Source: Buttiauxella sp965119215
Lineage (GTDB): Bacteria; Pseudomonadota; Gammaproteobacteria; Enterobacterales; Enterobacteriaceae
Assembly (NCBI GenBank): GCA_965119215.1
Contig: CBCPKK010000010.1
Coordinates: forward strand, 1-64,000
Reading direction: 5' to 3'
Length of the DNA: 64,000 nucleotides
Below, piece by piece: positions 35,756-44,543 of this stretch (position 1 is its first letter; the number at the start of each line of letters is the position of its first letter). Below the pieces are notes generated by a model, which did not search any database, was not told the origin of the DNA, and saw nothing but the letters and a program-made list of their open reading frames with translations. The translations under genes and the position numbers were made by a program.

Positions 35756-36682
35756 GTGAGCAATAACGTTTCGCTGTTTACTGATAAGAAATTCGCATGG
35801 ATGGGTGCCGCTTTTTGTTGTTTGCTGTGGGGAAGTGCTTACCCGGCAATTAAAAACGGCTATGAAATTTTTCAGATAGCGACGGATGACCTGCCGGGCA
35901 AAATTGTTTTTGCGGGTTACCGTTTTGTTATCGCAGGCCTGTTGTTGCTGGCGTTTGCCTCTTTACAAGGCAAGCCGATAGCGCGGTTATCGCGCCAGCA
36001 GTTTTCGCAGCTTGCGGTATTAGGTGTGACCCAAACCGCCCTTCAATACATCTTCTTTTATATTGGTCTGGCTTACACCACGGGTGTGAAAGGCTCAATT
36101 ATGAATGCCACGGGCACCTTCTTTAGTGTCTTGCTGGCGCATTTTATCTATCACAACGACAAGCTGAGTATCAACAAAGTCGTGGGCTGCGTGCTGGGGT
36201 TCGCGGGTGTCATGGTGGTGAACTTCAACAGCCAGTTGATGGATTTTAGTTTTAGCTGGATGGGCGACGGTTTCGTGGTGCTGGCGGCGTTTATTCTTTC
36301 TGCCGCATCGCTTTACGGCAAACGTATTTCACAAACCATGGATGCGACGATTATGACCGGTTGGCAACTGGCCATTGGCGGCGTAGTGCTGACGGCTGGC
36401 GGCTATGCCAGCGGTGGCACACTTGCGTTTCATGGTTGGGAGTCGGTAGCGATTCTCGGTTATCTGGCGTTGCTGTCTTCCGTAGCCTTTGCGCTGTGGA
36501 GCCTGCTGCTAAAACATAACCGCGTGGGAATGATTGCGCCGTTTAACTTCCTGATCCCGGTATCGGGTGCGGTGCTTTCAGCTATTTTCCTGCAAGAAAG
36601 CATTCTCGAGTGGCGTTATGCCCTGGCACTGGTGCTGGTTTGCTTTGGTATCTGGCGAGTTAACGTTGTGCGGCGCACTTAG
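35756..36682 (+). CDS. EamA-family (DMT) transporter
   Basis: A 308-aa inner-membrane protein with ten membrane segments and two EamA repeats (LLWGSAYPAIKNG in the first). The start is GTG at 35756 after AAGGGAAGGGG. Family members export metabolites or amino acids; the substrate cannot be read from sequence. A small palindrome (CCATCCAC..GTGGATGG) stands between gadC and this gene. Confidence 0.85.
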   Translation: MSNNVSLFTDKKFAWMGAAFCCLLWGSAYPAIKNGYEIFQIATDDLPGKIVFAGYRFVIAGLLLLAFASLQGKPIARLSRQQFSQLAVLGVTQTALQYIFFYIGLAYTTGVKGSIMNATGTFFSVLLAHFIYHNDKLSINKVVGCVLGFAGVMVVNFNSQLMDFSFSWMGDGFVVLAAFILSAASLYGKRISQTMDATIMTGWQLAIGGVVLTAGGYASGGTLAFHGWESVAILGYLALLSSVAFALWSLLLKHNRVGMIAPFNFLIPVSGAVLSAIFLQESILEWRYALALVLVCFGIWRVNVVRRT

Positions 36683-36693
36683 GCGTTAATGTC

Positions 36694-37659
36694 TTATCCC
36701 TGAATAAGAATTCTGGCGCCCAGTGCGATGCCATTTTTGCCGCTGCGTTTAATCAGATACATAGATTCATCGGCACGAATGACCGCATCACTAAAGTTGT
36801 CGCTGGCCCAGGATTCGTTAACGCCAATAGAAACACCGACGCTCGCGGTGCCGTTACTCAGCTCAAAAGGCGTGATGGCGGCATCAAGGCAGCGTCGGGC
36901 AATCTTGTCGATTTCCGGGTTATCCATCGTCCACGGCAGCAGCAGAATAAATTCATCGCCCCCGATGCGGCCAATGGTCACCTCAGGCGGACACGCATCG
37001 TGCAGCCGCTGGCTTAATTGCAGGAGAACCTCGTCACCGCTGCGGTGGCCCAAAGTATCGTTAACGCTTTTAAAGTTATCGAGATCGATAAAGGCTATCG
37101 ACAGTGCACCGAGTTTTTTTAGCAGATCGAACTGCGAATGCAGGGCGTAGCGGTTGGCAAGGCTGGTTAGCGGGTCGTGGTTGGCGAGTTTGGCAAGCTG
37201 CTGTTCGTACTGCTTTTCTTTGGTCATGTCGATGTGCGTGCCGGTGACTTTGAGCGGTTTCCCGTCATCGCTCCATTCGCTCACTCGGCCACGGTCAAGC
37301 ACCCAGGTGATATTGCCATTTCTCGCCTGCATGCGGTGCAGCGCTTCGTAATACGGCGTTTTACCGTCGAGATGGTCATAAAACGCGGCCAGCACCATCT
37401 CTTTGTCTTCCGGGTGCAGGTGCTCACGCCACACATCGAAATGAGCGCTAAGTTCTTTGGGCCGATAGCCCAACATGGAACCCCAGCGGCGATTGAAAAT
37501 AACTAACTTGCCGCTTGGCAAATCTAATTGCCATAAACACAAACCCGTTCCGTCCAGAGCCGCACTCAGCTTGTTTCGTGAGTCGTGTGCAATTCTCTTG
37601 AGTCGGGCATTGTGCTTTTTGAGATTCTGGATCTGCTGCCTGAGGATCTCTTCTGACAT
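36694..37659 (-). CDS. Diguanylate cyclase with N-terminal PAS domain
   Basis: A 321-aa protein: an N-terminal coiled coil (about 1-30), a PAS/PAC sensor domain (about 30-155, with WRSMLGYRP-like RWGSMLGYRPKEL and the PAC motif TGTHIDMTKEK) and a GGDEF domain (from DPLTSLANR). The active-site loop IGGDEF is intact, and the metal-binding segment is FIDLDNFKSVND, so c-di-GMP synthesis is expected. The usual RxxD inhibition site five residues before GGDEF is absent (PPEV there). It has no membrane segment and is convergent with the EamA gene. Confidence 0.88.
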   Translation of the reverse strand: MSEEILRQQIQNLKKHNARLKRIAHDSRNKLSAALDGTGLCLWQLDLPSGKLVIFNRRWGSMLGYRPKELSAHFDVWREHLHPEDKEMVLAAFYDHLDGKTPYYEALHRMQARNGNITWVLDRGRVSEWSDDGKPLKVTGTHIDMTKEKQYEQQLAKLANHDPLTSLANRYALHSQFDLLKKLGALSIAFIDLDNFKSVNDTLGHRSGDEVLLQLSQRLHDACPPEVTIGRIGGDEFILLLPWTMDNPEIDKIARRCLDAAITPFELSNGTASVGVSIGVNESWASDNFSDAVIRADESMYLIKRSGKNGIALGARILIQG

Positions 37660-37737
37660 TGACCATAATTATGAGTAAATAATATTCATTTTTAACAGCT
37701 ATTGGTTAGTTGTAAATATGGCGGAGAAAATATCTTG

Positions 37738-38649
37738 TTAATCCCACTGCCTATGGGGTGTGGTTGCCATTTTTCTTTTCTCTACAGGAATTAAGGACAA
37801 AAGCACGCCGCTGAGCATTACCGCGAGCAAAATCCACGAAGTTGAAGAAAACACACGGTCCATCACCAGGCATTCCAGGAGGACGGCGATAACGGGGAAG
37901 CAGATAAACACCAGCGAGGTGTTAAAAGTCGAAACGCGTTTTTGCAGTGAGAAATAGCACAGGGTTCCGAAGACACCGGCCACCACGCCAAGGTAAATAA
38001 TCGAAGAAAAAGACAGCCAGCTGATATTTTCAATTTCTGGTTTCTCTACTAGCGCGCCGATAAACGTTAACAGTAAACCCGCCGCCAGACAGGGCAGAGC
38101 GTTAAACGTAAATAACGAAACCTGGCAGTTACGCCGCTTGCATTGAACGTACATAAAAGCGTGCATGATGACGGCGACAACCACGGCAAATGCGCCTTTC
38201 CAGTTGTTGCTCAGAGTGGTTCTGGATTCTTCCTGTAACAGGCTAAACAGGGACAGGATTGCCAGTAATGCCCCCGCGAGTTGTAACAAGCTGGTGGGGG
38301 CATTGAGTACCGCAATGGAAATCAACAATACGGCGACGGGCAAACCGGCGAAGATTATCGCGGCGGTGCTGGCGTTGACATATTGTTCGCCATAAATCAC
38401 CAGCGTAAACGGTAGGCAGAAACAAAATAAGAACACGCAGAACTGGAAGAACCGGTGGCCTGGCGGAAAGAGCAATGATGAGCGGGTGATGTGTAGCAGC
38501 CAGAACAGCAGGGGTGCTGCGCTTAAAAAGCGCAATCCGGTGGCAAATATCGGCGGTAAGCTGACCAATGCGAACTTCATGGCAAGCCAGGTGGTTCCCC
38601 ACGTCAGGATAACGATGGTGAAAAGAATTAATATTTTTGCCTTCTGCAT
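37738..38649 (-). CDS. EamA-family (DMT) transporter
   Basis: A 303-aa ten-segment membrane protein with the EamA motif TWGTTWLAMKFALVSLPPIFATGLRF near the start. It lies just downstream of yiaV on the same strand (24 bases), so it may share a transcript with yiaW-yiaV. The substrate is unknown. It is distinct from the EamA gene at 35756. Confidence 0.85.
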   Translation of the reverse strand: MQKAKILILFTIVILTWGTTWLAMKFALVSLPPIFATGLRFLSAAPLLFWLLHITRSSLLFPPGHRFFQFCVFLFCFCLPFTLVIYGEQYVNASTAAIIFAGLPVAVLLISIAVLNAPTSLLQLAGALLAILSLFSLLQEESRTTLSNNWKGAFAVVVAVIMHAFMYVQCKRRNCQVSLFTFNALPCLAAGLLLTFIGALVEKPEIENISWLSFSSIIYLGVVAGVFGTLCYFSLQKRVSTFNTSLVFICFPVIAVLLECLVMDRVFSSTSWILLAVMLSGVLLSLIPVEKRKMATTPHRQWD

Positions 38650-38673
38650 AGGGGACTCCTTTTAAACCTTAAA

Positions 38674-39813
38674 TCAATGATCGATATAGAGATAATGTGT
38701 CCAGCTGGTCATGCGCAGCAGGATTTTTCGGATAATAGAAACGTGCTTGAAATAGCCTGAATACACCGCGACCTGGCCCATGGTGCCTGCGGGTAACCTC
38801 TCCACATCTGCCACATTGTTCAGTTCGATTTCGGCATAGATGCCGTCGAGTTTTGGGTCAAGACTCAAGCCCTGCAAATGGCCCTGAGCCTGATAGCTAC
38901 TGTTGGCAATCGCCGGGAGGATTTGCTTCACTTTGCCTTTCACGACGCTGCCAGGAAGGCCGTTAAAGACCACTTCGGCCTCGTCGCCAGCGGTTAAACG
39001 CAGGGCAGAGTTTTGACGGAATACGGCGTAGACACTGGTTTTCTGATCGGGAACGAACACCATCACCGGACGCAGCGGTAGCGGGCGCACAAACATGCCA
39101 GGCTTCAGGAAAACCTGCGTGGCGTAACCATCACTGGGTGCGCGAACCACTGTTTTCGCCAGGAAATATTCTGCTTCTTTAAGCTGAGATTTAAGCCGGT
39201 ATACCGTGGCATTTTCGCCGTTGACCAGAGCATCCAGTTGCGCCTGGGTTTGATCTCTTTTCGACACGGACGAACGCCACTGCGCTTGTGCTGCCAGATA
39301 ACTTTGCTGCGCGTTAACCACTTCCTGGTCGGTAAACGGACTTTTCATTTTGTCGCGGCTACCGCTGCGGTAACGGTCAGCATCTTTTAACGCTAAATCA
39401 CGTAAGGCTTTGGCTTGCGCGATGTCGGCATTGTCGGAAGCCAGACGGGCTTTAAGCATTTCAACGTTTTGCTGGGCGCTTTCAATCTCACCTTGCAGCG
39501 CTTCGACTTTAGCCTCGTAGGCCGTTGGGTCGATACGGAACAGGAAATCGCCTTTTTTCAGCTTCTTGTTGGCATTGGGGGTGACTTCAACCACCACACC
39601 TTCTACTTCTGGAATAATCGGCAATGTCACGGTAACCATTTGAGCCCGTTCGGTATACGGGTGGTTATAGTTCATTAATAACAGCAGAGAGCCAATAAGG
39701 ATAATCCCGCCTAATACCGCCGTCGGGACACTCCATTTATTTAACGGAATTTTAAAGAATTTAAATATACCAAAACAGATTGCGGTATAAGTAAGGATAA
39801 GTAATAAATCCAC
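38674..39813 (-). CDS. yiaV: HlyD-type membrane fusion protein YiaV
   Basis: A 379-aa protein with two N-terminal hydrophobic stretches, a lipoyl/biotinyl-like barrel, a long coiled coil (about 100-210) and the closing HlyD beta-barrel. It ends LLRMTSWTHYLYIDH, as E. coli YiaV does (378 aa). The start is GTG at 39813 after AGGATT. Family members are periplasmic adaptors of efflux systems, but no outer-membrane or MFS partner is nearby; only the small YiaW protein is encoded with it. Confidence 0.9.
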   Translation of the reverse strand: MDLLLILTYTAICFGIFKFFKIPLNKWSVPTAVLGGIILIGSLLLLMNYNHPYTERAQMVTVTLPIIPEVEGVVVEVTPNANKKLKKGDFLFRIDPTAYEAKVEALQGEIESAQQNVEMLKARLASDNADIAQAKALRDLALKDADRYRSGSRDKMKSPFTDQEVVNAQQSYLAAQAQWRSSVSKRDQTQAQLDALVNGENATVYRLKSQLKEAEYFLAKTVVRAPSDGYATQVFLKPGMFVRPLPLRPVMVFVPDQKTSVYAVFRQNSALRLTAGDEAEVVFNGLPGSVVKGKVKQILPAIANSSYQAQGHLQGLSLDPKLDGIYAEIELNNVADVERLPAGTMGQVAVYSGYFKHVSIIRKILLRMTSWTHYLYIDH

Positions 39814-39829
39814 AATGAATCCTGCTTAA

Positions 39830-40159
39830 TTAGTCGGTTGCTGATGACTGGCTTTTATTTTGTTCGTGCTGAGATTCCAGTCGAGCCAGTCTTTCTCTTA
39901 GTATTTCTATTTCATTATTCTTAACGGTGAAGCCCCAGCCTCTGTCTTCGCGATATAACATCGCCCAGATCCACAGAAACGGCCATAAGACATGCAGTGT
40001 GAATAAACTCACCCAGCCTGCTGCATGAATGGCATCTTGATGGGGATGATTGCGGTGCACCGCTATTTCATAGGGGATGTCATGCACGACAATCACGCCA
40101 TAAAAAAGCGTCAATGCCACAAAGATAAGAGCGCCTAAGGCAAAGTAATCGAGAAACAT
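39830..40159 (-). CDS. yiaW: DUF3302 membrane protein YiaW
   Basis: A 109-aa protein with two membrane segments and the signature HDIPYEIAVHRNHPHQDAIHAAGWVSLFTLHVLWPFLWIWAMLYR, very close to E. coli YiaW (107 aa). The C-terminal third is a short coiled coil. The start MFLDYFALG (40159) is used; the upstream in-frame extension is AT-rich and not conserved. It lies 16 bases before yiaV, as in E. coli. Confidence 0.9.
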   Translation of the reverse strand: MFLDYFALGALIFVALTLFYGVIVVHDIPYEIAVHRNHPHQDAIHAAGWVSLFTLHVLWPFLWIWAMLYREDRGWGFTVKNNEIEILRERLARLESQHEQNKSQSSATD

Positions 40160-40477
40160 AGAGGGGTTCCCCCGTAATAAAATGTTCGGTGACACTAAAG
40201 AGAAGGGGGATAGGCTGCCACTTTTATTTCGTTTAAAAATAAATATTAGATCAATTTTCAATTGCACAAAGATGCAATAATGTGCAAGAGAAAAGACGAG
40301 AAATTACACTTCTTTTCATCATGGAAATAGTTGTAAGGAATTTGATAAATATTGTTTTGCTATTAACAGTCACGGTTGTATCTACAAGCCAAACACCGCA
40401 AGGTAGCGCACCCTGCTAGTCCTTAAGTGTGATATATACTTTAAGGAGTCAGCGTAAACAGACAGTAATGGAAAAAA

Positions 40478-41107
40478 ATGACGATACCCCATCCTAACCG
40501 CCCGGAAGCCGCAATCGAGCGTCTGATTACCGTCCTGGAACCCTATGGAACCCCGATGGAGGTGATTCCCCGCAAACGAATAAACTGGGAATATAAAGAC
40601 AGCCCGCAATTTTATGTCTTCAAGAAAGGCGAGCTTTCTGTCCTGCGGGCTACCGACGGCCTGGTTATCGCTACGGTTTACGATCAAAATCTGTTTGGTA
40701 TTGCCGAAAGCATACAGCCCCTGCGCAGCCATATTTTGCGTGCAGAAACGGAATGCACCATGCTGCGTCTTGATGCCAGCCTGGCGCATGAAATTATTAC
40801 TCAGCAAGATATGTGGCGAGATGTTGCGATAATCCTCACCTATTACACCACCCGTCTTTTCTATCGTGATTCGGTCGTCGTGCAGCAACGTACTTATTCC
40901 ATCATTCGTGGTCATCTTATCGAGATGAGTCACTTGCCGGAGGATTTACGGTTAAGAACATCCATTCTTGATTATATTCAGGAAAGAACGCACTTATCGC
41001 GTAGCAGTATTTTGAATGTGATGTTTGCGCTAAAAAACGGTGGTTACATAGAGATTAAACGTGGCGGATATTTACTGGAAGTCATAAATTTACCAGAAAA
41101 ATTCTAG
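40478..41107 (+). CDS. CRP-fold winged-helix regulator, IprA/YaiV-like
   Basis: A 209-aa protein with a cyclic-nucleotide-like barrel (about residues 20-110) and a C-terminal winged helix (ERTHLSRSSILNVMFALKNGGYIEIKRGGYL). It resembles the enterobacterial YaiV/IprA family, linked in Salmonella to oxidative-stress resistance. The ligand-binding residues of true CRP are not present. It sits before the OmpA paralogue on the same strand, separated by 174 bases, so a link is possible but unproven. The ribosome-binding site is poor. Confidence 0.75.
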   Translation: MTIPHPNRPEAAIERLITVLEPYGTPMEVIPRKRINWEYKDSPQFYVFKKGELSVLRATDGLVIATVYDQNLFGIAESIQPLRSHILRAETECTMLRLDASLAHEIITQQDMWRDVAIILTYYTTRLFYRDSVVVQQRTYSIIRGHLIEMSHLPEDLRLRTSILDYIQERTHLSRSSILNVMFALKNGGYIEIKRGGYLLEVINLPEKF

Positions 41108-41281
41108 CCGTTAGTTTAACAGTTAACAGTGTAAGTGCGGGCTATTATTATCTCGCCTAATACTTTTTCATGTAAAAATAAACAAAAATCAAATTCCATA
41201 ACAAAGGAACTGTGAATATTATTCGTCGCTGAAATATTAAAACCACTGAGTAACCTCTCAGCAGCGATTTCAAGGATCATT

Positions 41282-42340
41282 ATGAAAAAGTCTCTTATTG
41301 CATTAATCGTACTCAACACCCTCGCAGTAACGAATGCTAATGCCGCAGCCGATGCCAATACCTGGTACGGCGGTGCAAAATTAGGATGGTCACATTATTT
41401 TGATGCCAGTGTTGATAGTAATTCTAATGGTAGCCTGAATCACGCCAATGAAATTGGGACCAGTAATGATACCGTCGGTGGCGGTGTATTTGGGGGTTAT
41501 CAAATCCTGCCATGGTTAGCTGTTGAAGGCGGTTACGACTACCTCGGAAATATGCAGATTCAAGGCAACAACGGCGTTGACGGTGCCAAAATGGGTGCTC
41601 AGGGTCTGCAATTGTCTATGAAAGCCAGTTACGCATTGACTGAAAACTGGGATATTTATGGCCGCGCAGGTGCAATGGCCTATCGTGCAGAAACTCAACA
41701 AGACGACCGTAGCAAATTTGAGACGGGCGTGCGCCCACTCGCCGCTGTTGGTACGGAATATGAGTTTAACGACAACTGGGCTGGACGCGTTGAGTATCAG
41801 TGGGTGAGCAATGTCGGTAACTCAAACCAGATTGGTGCCTCTGCTGATGTTGGCACTGTCACTGCGGGTGTGGTTTACCGCTTTGGTCAGAATGCAGCAG
41901 CGCCGGTTGTTGCTCCAGCACCTGCTTCAGTGGAAGCGCCCGTTGAACCACAACGCTTTAATCTGAAATCGGACGTGATGTTCGGTTTTAATAGCGCGAC
42001 TCTTTCCCCTGAGGGTGAAGCTGCGGTACGCGATCTCTACAATCGCCCAGAAATTCAGGCGGCTAAAGAAAAAACCACTGTAATCATTGGCTTTAGCGAT
42101 CGTATGGGTTCTTCGAATTACAACCTCGACCTTTCTACCAAGCGTGCGCAGAGCGTGGCTGATGAACTGGTTCGTTTAGGCATGCCTGCTCAGAACGTTC
42201 AGGCTGAAGGCCGTGGTTCAAGCGAGCCGGTTACCGGAGCAACCTGTGATTCGGTGCAAGAACGTAATGAACTGATCAACTGCCTGGCGCCAGACCGCCG
42301 TGTTGTTGTTGAAATTGCCGGTGTAGCAGTCCAGCCGTAA
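41282..42340 (+). CDS. OmpA-family outer membrane protein (paralogue)
   Basis: A 352-aa porin-like protein: signal peptide ending ANA-AA, an eight-stranded barrel starting NTWYGGAKLGWSHYFDA, a Pro/Ala hinge (AAPVVAPAPASVEAPVEP) and a C-terminal OmpA peptidoglycan-binding domain with NLDLSTKRAQSVADELVRLG. The Cys pair in the last part (TCDSVQ..INCLAPDRRV) is conserved. The signal and first strands differ from the canonical enterobacterial OmpA (MKKTAIAIAVAL), and the position is not that of ompA, so I read it as an extra paralogue. Confidence 0.88.
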   Translation: MKKSLIALIVLNTLAVTNANAAADANTWYGGAKLGWSHYFDASVDSNSNGSLNHANEIGTSNDTVGGGVFGGYQILPWLAVEGGYDYLGNMQIQGNNGVDGAKMGAQGLQLSMKASYALTENWDIYGRAGAMAYRAETQQDDRSKFETGVRPLAAVGTEYEFNDNWAGRVEYQWVSNVGNSNQIGASADVGTVTAGVVYRFGQNAAAPVVAPAPASVEAPVEPQRFNLKSDVMFGFNSATLSPEGEAAVRDLYNRPEIQAAKEKTTVIIGFSDRMGSSNYNLDLSTKRAQSVADELVRLGMPAQNVQAEGRGSSEPVTGATCDSVQERNELINCLAPDRRVVVEIAGVAVQP

Positions 42341-42382
42341 ATCTCCGTGTAGCATTATAAAAAATAGCAGGACGTCCGTTTT

Positions 42383-42415
42383 GCCCGATGCATTGTGCCT
42401 GTCGGGCTTTTTTTT
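42383..42415 (+). terminator. Rho-independent terminator of the OmpA-like gene
   Basis: GCCCGA (42383-42388) pairs with TCGGGC (42402-42407), with a 13-base loop, followed by eight T. It stands 42 bases after the OmpA-like stop. Confidence 0.8.
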
Positions 42416-42450
42416 GTCCGAAAACCCCCTGATTAAAAATAAGGAAAGCG

Positions 42451-42993
42451 ATGAAATTCTTAAAAGTGGTTTGTCTGGTTGGCGCGACGCTTGCCGCAAG
42501 TTCTGCAAGTGCGGTGTCATTTCATGGTGAGGCCGGTGGCGAGTGGACCAATCTTGGGATGACGTTTGGCGCCAATGAACCTGGTTTTGTCTTTAGCAGT
42601 AACTGGGCGCACAGCGATAACGATGGCGATATTGCCAGCCTGGGAATAGGTTGGAATATCCCGCTTGGGTCGATTTTGGTGACGCTGGGCGGTAAAACAC
42701 TTTATCTGAACCCATCTGATGGTGATGAAGGCTATGCCGTCGCTGTGGGCGGTGGCGCGCAGCTTCCATTGGGCGAACATTTTGCCCTGTTTGGCGATGC
42801 CTATTATTCACCTGATTCGCTCTCCAGCGGCGTGGACCAATACGGTGAAGCGAATGCTGGCCTGCGCTGGAACGTTAACCCAACCCTGTCAGTTGAAGGC
42901 GGATATCGCTATGTCGGAATGGAAGGCAAAGATGGCCACAGCGATAATATCTTAGCGGACGGGGCCTATGCCGCAGTCAATTTCAATTTCTAA
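42451..42993 (+). CDS. yfaZ: YfaZ-family outer membrane protein
   Basis: A 180-aa protein with a signal peptide ending ASA-VS and beta-barrel alternation. NWAHSDNDGD, GDEGYAVAVGGG and YYSPDSLSSG are YfaZ signatures, and the length equals E. coli YfaZ. It is thought to be an outer-membrane protein of unknown function. It lies just after the OmpA paralogue but is separated by a terminator. As the E. coli gene has different neighbours, this may be a paralogue. Confidence 0.85.
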   Translation: MKFLKVVCLVGATLAASSASAVSFHGEAGGEWTNLGMTFGANEPGFVFSSNWAHSDNDGDIASLGIGWNIPLGSILVTLGGKTLYLNPSDGDEGYAVAVGGGAQLPLGEHFALFGDAYYSPDSLSSGVDQYGEANAGLRWNVNPTLSVEGGYRYVGMEGKDGHSDNILADGAYAAVNFNF

Positions 42994-43157
42994 ATAATTT
43001 AAAATTATATCGAAATAGAATTGCTGAATAATTCGCCACACATTACAATTATTACGTTGATGCATCAAACCTCATTGATATTGTCGACCTCAAGTATTTC
43101 GATCCTTTAATATTGTTCGTACACTTTATTATTTCAATATTGTGTCAATGCAATATG

Positions 43158-43182
43158 CCCGCCAGTCCGGCGGGTTTTTTTT
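43158..43182 (+). terminator. Rho-independent terminator downstream of yfaZ
   Basis: CCCGCC (43158-43163), loop AGTCC and GGCGGG (43169-43174) followed by eight T. It lies 165 bases after the yfaZ stop; the stretch between is AT-rich with no gene. Confidence 0.8.
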
Positions 43183-43244
43183 ATCCAAAATACGATATTT
43201 ATTTTTAAATAAAAAGTCAATTGAGCCAATGCTCAAAGGGAATT

Positions 43245-43286
43245 ATGATGTTTAAAGCCAATAAGGATGTAGGCTATTGCAAGTAA
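43245..43286 (+). CDS. Possible 13-codon leader or microprotein
   Basis: AAAGGGAATT precedes ATGATG, opening the frame MMFKANKDVGYCK. The hairpin TTGAGC-CAAT-GCTCAA (43220-43235) lies right before the ribosome-binding site, and a perfect 11-bp terminator hairpin follows at 43311-43336. This is the layout of a very short transcript. It could equally be chance in a gene-free stretch (42994-43342). Confidence 0.25.
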   Translation: MMFKANKDVGYCK

Positions 43287-43310
43287 AGATCAAATAGTAA
43301 GCACTCAGAG

Positions 43311-43341
43311 GCCACACTATGGCAACATAGTGTGGCTTTCT
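43311..43341. terminator. Perfect 11-bp hairpin, probable terminator
   Basis: GCCACACTATG (43311-43321), loop GCAA and CATAGTGTGGC (43326-43336) pair without mismatch. On the plus strand TTTCTGTT follows. It also lies seven bases beyond the 3' end of the minus-strand membrane gene at 43343, so it may serve either strand; the plus-strand tail is the more T-rich. Confidence 0.6.
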
Positions 43342-43342
43342 G

Positions 43343-43774
43343 TTATTTGTATTTATGTAAGCGAAAAGTCCCTTTCGCGGCAGCAATATAGTAGTAAAGC
43401 AGAACCAGGTCGATGATGCTGATGCTTACACTGTGGTAACGCCCGGAGAGCAGGAGTATTAATTTGTGTGAAGCGAAGTAGGCCACCATGAGCACAGCAC
43501 CGATGCGGCTGTTGAGGAAAATCAGCCAGCTGAGTAACGCAATCACCAAAAACTCATCCGGGGTTTGTAGGTACTTTAAGTCTATAGAGTCGCTACACTC
43601 ATTGAATATCACCGCAAATAACGTGTGCAGCAACGACAATGATCCTGCCAACCATCCTTGACGAATTAATTTTTGTCCGTAGGTTTTTTGTTTGTTTGAT
43701 TCAGTCTGCGTTGTGATTGTTTTGCACTCCAGTTGATAAGCTGGCTTATTATAATAAAAACTTTTTGGTAACAA
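43343..43774 (-). CDS. Small membrane protein of unknown function
   Basis: The frame gives up to 143 residues with three or four hydrophobic segments (QGWLAGSLSLLHTLFAVIF, FLVIALLSWLIFL, GAVLMVAYFASHKLILLL, ISIIDLVLLYYYIA). I do not recognise the family; the pattern recalls small PsiE-like membrane proteins but without clear motifs. The start is uncertain: the TTG at 43774 has no ribosome-binding site and there is no early ATG. Confidence 0.5.
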   Translation of the reverse strand: MLPKSFYYNKPAYQLECKTITTQTESNKQKTYGQKLIRQGWLAGSLSLLHTLFAVIFNECSDSIDLKYLQTPDEFLVIALLSWLIFLNSRIGAVLMVAYFASHKLILLLSGRYHSVSISIIDLVLLYYYIAAAKGTFRLHKYK

Positions 43775-43964
43775 CTAATTACTTTGTTTAAAAATAAACT
43801 ATTAAAGGTTTTCAATGATGTGAGCGCAGCGAAGAAACAACTCAATGCTATTGGCGAGATTCAGAGTCAAGTGCGCTACCAGCGAGCGAACTATTTGTTT
43901 AATATTAACTAGTGAACAAAAACAACAATTACAGCAGATGCTGATTGAGAAGCAGCTTTACTGA
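43772..43964 (+). pseudogene. Possible frameshifted gene remnant
   Basis: One open frame from 43772 to a TAG at 43910-43912 reads like protein (KVFNDVSAAKKQLNAIGE, then QVRYQRANYLFNI). The +1 frame continues naturally as LTSEQKQQLQQMLIEKQLY to a TGA at 43962-43964. A single frameshift near 43900 would join them into a helical, Gln-rich C-terminus. No family is recognised. It overlaps the doubtful start of the minus-strand gene at 43774. Confidence 0.3.
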
Positions 43965-44014
43965 TTATTTGTGGCGTTGAATGTCGCTAGCGATATCCAC
44001 CTATTTTCGTGTAT

Positions 44015-44407
44015 TCAGGAGTCTTTCTCCGTTATGGGTTTTAATGCTTTATTTATCTGCACTAATCCATTTTTATTCTGATCTTTAAGATAGATATTAT
44101 TCAGCTCGTTAAATTCCTCAAGCTTAGTAAGAGCCTGAAAAACATCATCAATACCGTATCTATTATCAAAAACATCGACACTTCTCAGATGGTTTATTCG
44201 TGCTGCTTTTATTTCAGTGGTGAGGCTGGTAATGGCTTTTTTATTCGCTGCATGCAGGCTTTTGAGTTCTTCAGGGTTACTATTAATCGCTGGTGATATC
44301 ACGGCTGGCTGAAATTCGAGAGTATTTAAGGCTTCCACGGTTTCATCACCGGGATTAGCACAACCTACGAGAATGAAAGTGAATATAAGTATGGTTTTTT
44401 TTAACAC
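44015..44407 (-). CDS. Small lipoprotein of unknown function
   Basis: From the GTG at 44407 the 130-aa product has a lipoprotein signal (KKTILIFTFILVGC, Cys16), so it should be anchored in a membrane facing the periplasm. AAGGA stands seven bases upstream of the GTG. The longer frame from 44590 would bury this signal inside the protein and is rejected. The mature part is helical and charged, with no family I know. A REP-like half (GTCGCTAGCGATATCCACC, 43983-44002) lies just beyond its stop. Confidence 0.65.
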   Translation of the reverse strand: MLKKTILIFTFILVGCANPGDETVEALNTLEFQPAVISPAINSNPEELKSLHAANKKAITSLTTEIKAARINHLRSVDVFDNRYGIDDVFQALTKLEEFNELNNIYLKDQNKNGLVQINKALKPITEKDS

Positions 44408-44543
44408 GATATTTCCTTGCGGTTTGCTCACTGAATAATTCAGACGGCAAGTTACCCGCAACGGTGAGTATGAAACCATCGATAGTTTGTTTAATTTTAA
44501 ACTTTTGAAGGGCAGGTGAAGGATTTTGCCTGCCCTGAGAATA

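Noticed and set aside
40382..40933. Minus-strand frame of 183 aa opposite the IprA/YaiV-like gene
   Set aside because: The plus-strand frame has a recognisable CRP-like barrel and winged helix; the opposite frame has no domain.
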